Assembly: GCA_030847615.1 (NCBI GenBank)
Contig: JAUMIR010000002.1
Location: 322,181,386 to 322,245,385 of the forward strand
DNA: 64,000 nucleotides
Origin: Gambelia wislizenii
Taxonomy: Eukaryota; Chordata; Lepidosauria; Squamata; Crotaphytidae
Direction: 5' to 3'
The position numbers and the translations under genes were made by a program. Positions 41,301 to 53,300 of the stretch are shown here, one piece after another. Within the stretch, counting starts at the first letter, position 1; every line of letters starts with the position of its first letter. The notes below the pieces were generated by a model. That model did no database searches, was not told where the DNA came from, and saw only the letters and a program-made list of their open reading frames with translations.

Positions 41301-44300
41301 ACCCCCTGCCACGCAGGAAATCTTGATCAAAGCATCCCCGACAGATGGCAATCCAGCCTCTGTTTAAAGACCTCCAAGGAAGGAGACCCCACCACGCTCC
41401 GAGGGAGTGTGTTCCACTGCCGAACAGCTCTTACCGTCAGAAAGTTCCTCCTAATGTTGAGGTGGAATCTCTGTTCCTGGAGCTTGCATCCATTGCTCCG
41501 TGTTCCAGTCTCTGGAGCAGCAGAAAACAAGCCTGCTCCATCCTCAACGTGACACCCCTTCAAATACTTAAACAGGGCTATCATATCGCCTCTTAACCGT
41601 CTTTTTTCCAGGCTAAACATACCCAGCTCCCTAAGTCTCTCCTCATAAGGCATGGTTTCCAGACCTTTCACCATTTTAGTTGCCCTTCTCTGGACACGCT
41701 CCAATTTGTCAATATCCTTTTTGAATTGTGGTGCCCAGAACTGGACACAGTATTCTAGGTGAGGTCTGACCAAGGCAGAATAGAGCGGTACTATTACTTC
41801 CCTTGATCTAGACACTATACTTCTATTGATACAGCCCAAAATTGCATTGGCCTTTTTAGCTGCCACATCACACTGTTGACTCATGTTCAACTTGTGGTCT
41901 ACTAGGACTCCTAGATCCCTTTCACACATAGTCTCATTCAGCCAGGTGTCTCCCATCCTATATCTATGCATTTCATTTTTCCGCCCTAAGTGCAGCACCT
42001 TACATTTCTCCATATTGAATTTCATTTTGTTAGCTTTGGTCCAGCTCTCCAGTCTATCCAGGATCCAGATGACAGGATTGTTTCATGTTACTGCAGTGTG
42101 TGGTAACAGCAGTCCAAGGTTCCCTGCCACTTGCAGTAGGGGTAGAAGGACCACCACTGTCCACCAGGTTTGCAACCACCCAGTGGCCTTGTCTTGCCTC
42201 CCTTGTTGTCTATTAAAAAAAGTACCAGCTTCGCCCTAGTGGCTCTGCATGAAGACATGCTAGCCATTTTGAGCAACCAGCTGTTCTTTACACAAGGGTA
42301 CACAAGCGGTGTCAGCAAAGGAGGAGGCGTTGCTGCTGGACTAAGGGAGGGAGAGAGGCCTGGGTGTGGTTGCAATGGAGTTGGAAGGGTAGGAGGCAGT
42401 TGAGGCAGCAGCATCAAGGGCCCACATGGTGGGGATGATGGGACAATTCATCATTCCTAGTGTCCTGTCTCCTGAGGCATCTACTTCACTGCTAAATGAT
42501 ACTGTTGACCTTGCTGGCTGGATGACAGGGCTTACTGGCCCTTCCTAGCTGTATGGTTCTGTCCATCTAAAACATTAACCAGTGTTATTGGGTGGAATTA
42601 CACTGATCTGTAGGCAGGTTGGGGAACTTTGATCTATGGGCAGGTTGGGCTCCCTGTCTCCCTCTCCCAGATGATATCAGCTTCCATTATATAGGTGGAC
42701 AAACTCTTATCAGACTTAGGACCCTGTCACATCACACAGGTTTAGTACTATGATTCCACATTAATTGTCATGGCTGAACCCTAAGCCATCCTGGGATTTG
42801 TAGTTTGGTGAGGCACTTGAACTCTCTGGCTCAGAATTCTAAATGCTCCTTCCTTAACTGCAAATCCCAGGATTCCATGGTACAGGAGCATAGCAGTTAA
42901 TTTTTTTTTATTTATTTATACCCCTGCCCTTCAGCCACAAGGCTATCAGAGCGGCTTACAAATTGTTTTAAGCAATAGCTATTTACACATCTACACTGCA
43001 TTAAACAGTTTCCAATGTGTGTTAGCTAATTGCCCCCCACAAGCTGGGTACTCAATTTACCGACCTACAAAAAGATGGAAGGCTGAGTGAACCTTGGAGC
43101 CTGCTGGAATCGAACTTGCAATGTGGTGGCTTGCAGTACTAGCATTTAACCACTGCGGTGAAATCATAACCCTATAATGGTATAATGTGAAAAGGCTCTT
43201 AAAGAGTTAAGAACACAGAAATGTCACCTCCACTACTGCCACATCACTAAAGTAAAAACACTGTATTGTGCTTCTGTTAATCAGACACACTGTGAATATT
43301 TCCTCTTTTCCTTCCAGGTCCATCCTTCTTCCATCTTTAGAAATGGCACCGATATATTTCTTAAAGTAAGAATAGTATCAAGCTGCTTTCTCCTTTGTAT
43401 TGTTTGTTTCTTACTGTGTCATGTCTTTACTACCTGTGCAATGTGAGTACCGGTAGCTATTCTGACAGTATTTTTTTCCTTATTAAAAGAAAATGGAGAC
43501 TCATTCCCCTTAATTCTAGGCTCAGATTAGACATGATGGAGCCACACTGTTGTATTTAAACTGTCTTTGCCATCAGTCCATTTTTTAAAAGACAAGAGGG
43601 AATGGATGTGAGGAGGGCAGGTATGATTCCTGCTCACTTCCCCCACACCCAGGACTTTTCTACCAGCCAGGTGACCAGACTAGAAGTGAATCCAGATGGG
43701 CAAAGTGATGCTAGGATAAGCTACAGAGTGGGAAGCTAGATGACGGGAAGGATCTAGCAACTCCCATTAGCAAGCCTTTTAGTGCTTGACATTGGATTCC
43801 AGCCTCCACTTTTATATATGATTGCTGGAAACCCTAATGTAAATCAGAGCTGGGAATATGACTTTTCAAAAATAATTATTACAATTATTGTTTCAAATTC
43901 CAAATAGTAAGTAATAGTTGGTTACTGTTTCAGTTGAAAATTTTAAAAACTAATCCTTTACTTTCCCTGTTTACTCAAAAGTAACTGAAATAGTTACATT
44001 GGATTCCTTCTAAATAAGGATTCTGAATTCGACAAGCTGTTGGCCTGTGTTAAAAATTACATTCTTCTCTCATTCATTTGGTTTTGCCTCAGTACTCACA
44101 ACAGAGCATGAATGAGCACCATGAACCACATCTCAAGCCAGCACTGAAACCATGTTTTACTTCCCCCCTTCATTTAATGACCCTCCTATAACTATAAAAA
44201 TAACTATATTATGCTTACACCTCAAAATAACAACAACAAGAACAATTTCTTACCTGCTTCTCCCTATGGATCAAGGAGTGAAAATTATTGATTGTTAAGC

Positions 44301-47300
44301 TACAATTTTAATGTAATAGTTATGCCTTTATTATTGGGATATGGAATTAATTACATGTAATTAATTGTTTCAAGCCTGATTTTACATGTCTGCTGCCATC
44401 ACATGTATTGGCAATTTTAGAAATAGTGTAGGGTGTTGTTTTGTTTCAAATAGCTGTTTGTGTAAAACACCTTGGAGTTGTTTAGTGTGTGTGTGTGGTT
44501 ATTCTTTATATTCATCTTTTTTTGCTCTTTTATTATTTATCATCAAGTACCATGGGATGGCTGGGCTAAGAGTGGATGATGATAACCCTTTCCATAACAA
44601 GAATGACATGGCAATGTCAGGAATTAATCGAAGAGAAATGAAGGAAAGTGTGGTTTCTCTCAAGAAAATGGAAGTTCCACAAGCAGATTCCAGCATTCTG
44701 GTATACAAACCTTTTGTTTTCTATTTGCCTACATATGTGACATGTTTTGAAGACATTTAAAACTGATTAGAAACCTCTTAAGACAGTATTCAACATTCTG
44801 TACACAGAGACACACTGAGTGTATTAGCACTACAAATTCAAATAACTACTTACAAATATAGGAGATGGAGTCATTAAATAAAATTCCTTCTTTCTTTTTC
44901 TTTCAGACTCAGAGGCTTTCCTTTCCCAATAGATGCACACCAGATTTGAAAGGTCTCTTGCATTTTGAAGAAAACACCCAGAAGATGTATCAGTGTGATG
45001 GTATTTCTTGGGGCTTATGGAGTTATGCAAACAAGGTGGCAATCTGCTCTTCTTTATGCATGTGTGTCTGTTTCTAAAAAATTCTACAAATGTAAGATGA
45101 AATCAAGTGTGTAGATGTTTGTTTTCAAACCTGTCAGTTTTTAGCAAAGGTCTACACCTTTGCTAAAATTTGACAGGTTTGAAACTGTTGGACTGTACAG
45201 GCAGACAGAATGTTGGGACATATAAACTGACTTAATGGCTCCGTTCAGTCATCCATCTGTCTCATTCTGGTTCTCTGGCAGTGCTTCCTGAGTGACTTGT
45301 TGTTGTGTGCCTTCAAGTCATTCCCGACTTATGGTGATCCTGAGGCAAACCTGTCAAGATTTGTTCAGTGAGGGATTGGCTTTGCTTTCTTCTCAGGCTG
45401 AGAGAATGTGACTTGCCCAAGGTCACCCAATGGGTTTTCATGGCTGAGCAAGGATTTGAACCCTGTCATAGTCCAATACTCAAACCACTACACCATGCTG
45501 GCTCTCTTCCTGACCTACTACCTTTGTACTAAGAATACATGATTTACTATCAAACAGTTTTATTTGTTCAGCACAGCAAAGAGAAAGGTGGAAAATGGAC
45601 TGGTTACCCATTATGGGCAGCCACCTCCTTGAGTCTAAGGGAGCATCTACACAACGAAAAAAATCCAGCAAGAATGTGGACAGAACACCTTTAGTTTAAT
45701 GGGAGTATTGTGAAATCAACAATGTTTCTCCCCGTGCTTTACTGGAAGTACCTTACAAGATAGGCACCATAAAACTGATCCCTTTTAACCTCCTTAGAAA
45801 GCACAGTACTACTTAGCAGAGTTTCTCTGTTTAAAATACATATGCAGCAGACATGTATTGATTCCAGCATGCAGGCTTAAGATAACCATTCACAGAATTC
45901 CCCAAGTTATATTTCTAGCATAAAAAGGGCTCAGAAACACTCAAAAGTAGTTTAAAAGCATAAAAATACCTTTACTCACAGTCTCTGTGCATTTCTCATA
46001 GAATATCAGCAACATAACAATAGGTGAAGGCAAAACTAGTAAAAATAACTAAAAACTACATGTTTACAAGCAAAATATGCAGGAGCCCTGCAACGCAGGT
46101 CTTCCCTTTAAAAAGGTATCATGGCGACTGGTAAACTTCATGGTAGTTTTCCAGACAAAGAGAAGGACTTGGACACACCTCTTCCTCTGGAAAACCAATT
46201 ACATTTCAGTTACATCAAGCATTCTGTTTGCTTCTATCAGTTAACCCTTTCAACAGTCAAACATCTCAACTTATTGGATTGCAAACTACATATCTCAACA
46301 TAGTTTACATGAGCTCCTGCCGGGATTCGCCATATTCAGAAGGAGGGGGGCTGAAAACTCTAAATAGACCTCGATAACAGCTTTTGCTGTTTCTCGCAAT
46401 CTTTTTAAAAAAGTGTGCAGAAATGCGCATAATAGGTCATCTGTACAACCAGTTTGAAAAGGGGGCACAGCAGAGCTGAAAGCTGATTAGCCAGACCTCG
46501 GAGGGGTCAGGCTTGCAAGGGATGGCTTGCGATGCTGTGACCACCTTTTTTTGTGGGGGTTGTAAACTGAATAATATTCCCTTCCAAGCATGTGAATGTG
46601 CCATGGGCACAAATGGGCACTGCAGTGAAAGGGAAGCTGCTATTTTTTTTGCTATATATTATCCCGTGTAGCTGCTCCCTTAGTAAGCCAGACTGTCCCA
46701 AACCATACTACCTGAGGACCAGATCTTCTCACAGCCGTGATAATACCATTCCTCCTCCAGCAGTTTGATCAGGAAGAGCTGCCATTACCTAAAGACTGAG
46801 GAAGTGCCTGGAATGAGAGAAGTGGTTTTCTGGATATGGAATCATATTGAATATTATTTCAAACATGCCCCTCCCACTGGAAAATGGGAGGTTCTCAGAC
46901 TACAACCCCTCCCCCTGGTGTGGTATGGAGAGAGCTGCTCAGAGAAATTAGTGAAAGGGCTGAATACGGATCTAACTGGCCACCACAATACTTTTGGACA
47001 TCATCTGCAATTGGGATATGATCTAACCTATGGTAAACCATACCATGCCCAGCAGTTTAATTTTGGTCTACCTTGTTTTAAAGAGAAGGGAAAAAAGTAT
47101 TGAAAACAATTGGGAGGATCAGAAATTAAGGAGATTATCAGACCGGTGGAACGTGGCAAAAAAACTGCATTCGAAAGTGCTCCAGAAGAATGGGAGGAGA
47201 ACAGGAAGGGCGACATTATCAGACACCCTGTCCTGCTGTCCTGGGGGCATAGCGCTGCTGTGGATGAGGCTTCCCTTTCTTATTGACGGGGACAAGCTGC

Positions 47301-50300
47301 GAATCAAAAGAGATGCCTTAATTACGGCCACGCTACATCCCTGGGACACTGGAGGACGTCATTGTCTGATAATCTTGCTTGTTCCTTTTCTCATTCTGAT
47401 GTTCTAATGTGGTATTTGCCATGTCTGATCATCTCCTAAGTACAGGATTCTTTGTTCCAGTCACTAATTGCTATTGGAAAGATGGTAAGAGTGAAACTGA
47501 AAATAATAGATGCCTTTTTAAAAGAAGCATACCCTCCAACACAGATGAAAACCAGGATATGTGTGGCCAAGCCATCTCAGAGTATGGTCAAGATAGCAAA
47601 GGTTATAAATGAGGAAGAACAGACAAGCTTGGAGAAACTGCAGCAGTTTGCTTTTGGCTGAGCCTCTTGGAAAGGGCAAGATTCTGCCCTTTTGCATTTT
47701 TAATTCAGTTTGCAAAATCTGAAGTAAGCCAAGTACAAAGGGGGAAAGTTGGAGCAGGAGACAGAAACTGGGACATTTTTTTAAAGGCTGAGAAAATGGG
47801 ACAGCAAAGGATTAGTCCGCACTGCCCTTGCCTGATCAGGATAGTAGGAGGGTATGGTGTAGATTTTAAAAAAATCATTATAGAAACCATTTGCCAACTT
47901 AATCCTTGAGAAATGTGTATGGAAACTGAGGTACCATTTTCAGATAATGATGTTGTTCAGACTTATACTCTACTGACTCAGAATATAAACATCCAGATCA
48001 TAGTGCTTGACTGAATTAGAAGTTCTTCTTCAACTAAACCTATTTCCAACAGTAGCATCCTAACTGCTGAACTGCTGAGGACCTAGGGAAATGTGGTTTC
48101 TTTGATAACCTTTTAGTGTAGAGACACCACAAACCTCATATCCCAGGGCTACATTCATTTTAGGTTATAGCTGAGTGTATTGATATCTATATTAAGAATC
48201 TGTGTACCCTAAGAAAACTACATTTCCTAGAATCCCTTGTGCCTATTGCTACTCTCCCATTAAAACTACTAGAAAGGGAAGAATGAATCCCTCTGAAAAG
48301 CAGGCAATGAGATGTTGTTACTGCAGGGGGAAAAAGGTAGAGTGGAACAAGACAGAGGGGCTTCTGAGGGTTGGTGGGGCTGAGCCCATCATTGCAGTTT
48401 GTTGTAACTTGATGGTACTGCAAATACAATAAGAATCCAAATTTTAGAATTTAGAGCAGAAGATATATTGAATGAGGCAAATTAATTTGAAGTGGGATTA
48501 TTTAATTCTAGGATACTACCTTAAAATCCTGTCCTCCTGGATGGAGCCACCATGATGGAAATTGCTATGTTCTGATCACTGATCCAAAAGCCATATGGAC
48601 TGTAGCTGCCCGGAGATGCAGGAGACAGTAAGAAACTCTGTATTTGTATCCCTGTTTCTTAGCTACTGCTTCATATACTCCAGTGTTACACTTTTACCTA
48701 AATTGGGCCTGCTTTTTAAAAGTTGGGATTTTATAGACATCTTGCTGCTTGAGCTCTTAGGTTACTATAGCACTTTTGGAGTTCTGTTCTAAATGTATAT
48801 GTTTTAAACTCATTCCATCTACAGATCACCCCCCTGTATCCACAGGGGATACGTTCCTCGTCTTATCATTTATAAATAAAACCGTGGATGATAGCGAACC
48901 TTATTAAAATAAAGGACTTCCAGTACAAACATACTATAGAGTTGCTTTGGAGGATCTAGTGATTCCTAGACAGGACTTCTCTCTAGGCATTTTCTAGCAT
49001 GACTCTATAGTATGTGTCCCTATTATTTTCAGCTGCAGATAATTGAAACCACAGATATTAGTTTCGCAGATACAAGGGGAGACCTGTATAAAACCTTATG
49101 CATATGTTTACTGCATATTCCAGTTCTAAACAAACCATCCCACCTATTTAGTTGTCAGGTGAGCATTCTAAACCCTTTAAGCACCAACTTTTCAGATCCA
49201 AATGGGATTACATGAGGGAGACACACAGGGTGGCTGGCGGGTCCACTGACATGGGGATTGGAATCCACCCTGTTTTACAGTTGCTTCTCTCCCAGCTGCA
49301 GTGGGCTGTATGGAAGCCACCCCAAGTGCTAAATTATATTTCTGACAAAAGTTCATGGGCACCACGAGAGCTGCCTTACAACCTGGAGCAGCTGTGTGAA
49401 GAGCAAACGTAAAACCATGGCTCTTGCCTCAGTGGACCTACCAGCTACCCCTAAAGAAACAGCGAATTCCACATAATTAGGCCAAACTAGATGGAAGATA
49501 GGGCTCCATTCATATTCTTCCAGGAATATCGTAAAAGTCTTTTCAGCAGTTGTTCCTGCCTTGAAAGTCTCAAGGATTCTTGGCTGAGCTTCTAAATATT
49601 GGGAATGGAGGCAAGAGAGGGAGAAGAAAAGGCTAAGGTTTCATTTAATGGAAGAAATCAACTCAAGCAATAGCATTCAAAGACATAACTGTGTTAGGAC
49701 TTTATCAGACCACCCTTGGAATCATAGAATTGTAGAGTTGGAAGAGACCACGAGGGCCATCCAGTCCAACCCCCTGCCATGCAGAAATACACGATCAAAG
49801 CATCCCTGACGGATGGCCATCCAGCTTCTGTTTAAAGACCTCCAAGGAAGGAGAGCCCACCACGCTCCAAGGGAGTGTATTCCATTGCCAAACAGCTCTT
49901 ACTGTCAGAAAGTTCCTCCTAATGTTGTTAAACATTCTTTTGCCAGCATCTTTTGTGGGATTTTTATGCTGGCAAAAGAACCCCCTTGCCGAACCTTACC
50001 TTATTTGCATGAAAAGGCAACCTCAGCAGGAACGGAGCTCCATTCACTTCCTGGTTCCAGATCTCACAGATTCTCGCGAGAAGATGTGAACACGGGAAAT
50101 TCAAAAGATAAAGAAAAAGAAACATACAAAACGTATGCACAAGCACAGAAACACACTTTAAAAATCACAAGTAAACTGGGGAGGGTCATAAAAAAAAAAG
50201 CATCCCCTACCTAGCCGTCCTGATCTCACCTGGAAGTGTTCTGTCATTGATGCTGTATTCACTGAGCACAATGGTGTGAAGTTTCAAATGACAACAGTGC

Positions 50301-53300
50301 TGGTAAAAAAGTGCCATGGGAGATCAATTGGTGGCTTGGCCCATCAATAAAAAGGAATGGGTTTTAGACAGGACATTATCGTGAAAGGACAATGTCATTT
50401 GATAGGCATACCCTTTCACATTAATTAGGCATCATTATGATGCCATATTGGCCTGGTCTGATAACATCCTTAGTCTAGAATATCAGTAAGCAAGGGGATC
50501 TTGTAGCACCTTTTTGAGACCAAGAGGAAGAATTCGTAGCATAAGCTTTTGTAGACTTGGTCTGAGGAAGTAGATCAAGTCTACAAAAGTTTATGCTACA
50601 ATTTTTTTCTTCTCAGTTAGTCTCAAAGGTGCTACAAGATCCCCTTGTTTACTGATACTCCAGACTAATATGGCTATGCCTGTGAGTTCTACCCCCATAG
50701 AAAGCACCAAATTCAGCCAGATGGAGTGGAAATCCATCTGTCGGGAATGCTTTGGTTGTTTATTCCTGCATGGCAGAATAGGGTTGGACTGGATGCCCTT
50801 GTAGTCTCTGCCAACTCTATGATTCTATGAAATCCATCAGCCTCTTCAAGATACTTGACCAGGTATGGTCAGATATCAAGTACAGCTCAACCACTGGATC
50901 CATGGATTTGGTTACCTATTATCCACAGTTTCAGGTATCCATGGCAGGGCTTGGAACATATCCCCTGTGGATACGGTGCTTGACCTGTAATAGCAGTTCC
51001 TGCAATAAGTGCAGGCAACACATTATGAACTATTGTTTTTGTTCTCTGTACATGCTATAGTGGTCTCAGCAATTGGGAATAGCTGAAAGGGATGGAATTC
51101 ACATAACAATTACCTACCATCCATTCTTTATACTGAAAGGTAACACCTTCCTGCCTCTTCACAATCTCCTTTGCATCTCAGTGAGAATCTTCCAGGGTCT
51201 CTATAAGGTTATCCCAAACTTCCAATACTCTGTGCCTCCCCTCTTCCATCTGTCAAATATTCCAGGTTTCAATTTGTCACTCAGGCTGCTGCCACACTGC
51301 AGAAATAATGCAGTCTGACACCGCTTTAACTATCATGGCTCCATTCTATGGAATCCTAGGATTTTTAGTTTGTTGTGGCACCAGAGCTCTCTGCCAGAGA
51401 AGGCTAAATAGCTCACACAACTACAAATCCCAGAATTCCATAGCATTCAGCCATTGCAGTTAAAGCAGTGTCAAACTGCATTATTTCTGCAGTGTGGCAG
51501 CAACCTCAGTCACAAAACCTTGTGACTCTCCTAAAGTCATTCAGTATTTCTAGCCTTAACACAAGGTAACAATTAGAATAAATGGGCTGGGGAGGAGGAA
51601 CTGCATGCATTGCTCTGAGTTCCTTGGAGAAGAGCTGGCCCAAGACATTTTACTGCCCAAGCTGGAGTACCAAACGGTGCTACCTAACCTTCAAAACAAT
51701 GTTCATAGCACTGAAGGACTGGCCAATTCTTTCAACAACTGGAGGGAGAGTTTCCTATAAGGAGTTGAAGCACCACTTCAACTCTTTGTCAGCAAACATA
51801 CTGTAAGACTAGATTAAATAATTCTGCCATTGTTTCCTAACACCCTATATCTTCCCTAATGATAGGGCTGACCCTGCTTTTGATGAAAGATATGGCAAAA
51901 TTGCAACAAATATAATCATAATAAATGTACAAAATAAAGTTATACAAATGAGGAATATGGGAAGAAGTTGTCAGTGAGGCAGGGTGGGCAAAATGTAGGA
52001 AAGTGGACGTCGTACCATTTTGTTTTTTGTCTTTTGCATTTTGGACAGTCCATGTGGCCCCTGGAGAGCCCCAGGACGTAAAAGTAGCCCCCAGACCGGT
52101 CACCTTTGCCCATCTTGCTCTTTGCCCCTTTGATACCTAAGGCATTTAGGTGTTAATACTGTGAAGCTGCTTTTTTTTTTGCTTGGGAAATAACATTAAG
52201 AAAAACAGAGCTGATCTGAAGTTTAATAGTATCTGCAGAGAGAGATCATTTGTTTCACTGGTAAAACAAACAAAATTGCAGCTCATTTGTCATTACTTTT
52301 TCAGACAAAGGTCCATGTAAACTGCCAGGGAATTAACATGTGTCAGAATTATAGCCAATACTTGCAAAACCAGGATTGTCCCATAACAGGGTTATAATCT
52401 GAGCATGGAAAAGGTAACTCTTTGATCACCACACCCCCAAATCCACTAGCTATATTCCATGCAGATGCTTTTAGCAGCTCAAAAGGTAGTCCATTATAAT
52501 CTATTACTATTAAGCAGAAATCTCTGTAACTACTGAAAATAAAAGGTAACTCAGTTTAAGGATCAAGGAGCCAGACATTGGCCTTGTAACATGTCTTGCA
52601 CTTTCATTGATTCTACACAATGCACAGAAACAGTGCCTTCATTAGAGGGTATTGATGGCGTCTGTAGTCCTCTGTAGAATAAGCCAAACGTCTCCTATTT
52701 CCTTATCTTCAGTTTATCCTGTCAAGCTTTGTATGTCTGGCAGATAATGCCTGATGGCTGAGTAATACAGGCTGATGTTAACTGCATTCTAAATTAACAT
52801 GTTTTCTTAAGTAATGTGTCTAGAACTCTGAATGTGATTAGAAGACTGGGTTTTCTTTTTCAAGCTTGATTTTGTTGTTGTTGTTGTTGATTTCTTATCA
52901 TTTGCATCCCAGTCTTAAACTATGTTCCATTAAAATTCCCAAGACTTATTTCCAGGCAAAAACAGAAATAATATTGGATATGCTGTTGGAGCTCAAGGAA
53001 CCCTGGTGTAAACAGAAGACTCTTCTTTTCATATATGTGTGTGGGCGGGGGAGGCACAGAGATGGGAAACACTATACTTTGGGGGAGAGTATATGAATCA
53101 CAGACCCCCAAGACATCATGGCCAGTTCCCCCTCCCCTGGCTGAAAGATACTGGGACTTGCTTTTATTATATTATTTATTTAAATGTTACCATTCTCCCA
53201 GAGTGGGACCCAAAGCAGCTCACAAAATCCTCCAAAAACTGTTATTTATTATTGTTCACTTCATAAGCTATTCACACTATAGTAAACATACATATTGTAC

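Noticed and set aside
39816..42239. Plus-strand open frames of 77-137 aa
   Set aside because: They are antisense shadows of the two CR1 reverse-transcriptase frames and adjacent unrelated sequence.
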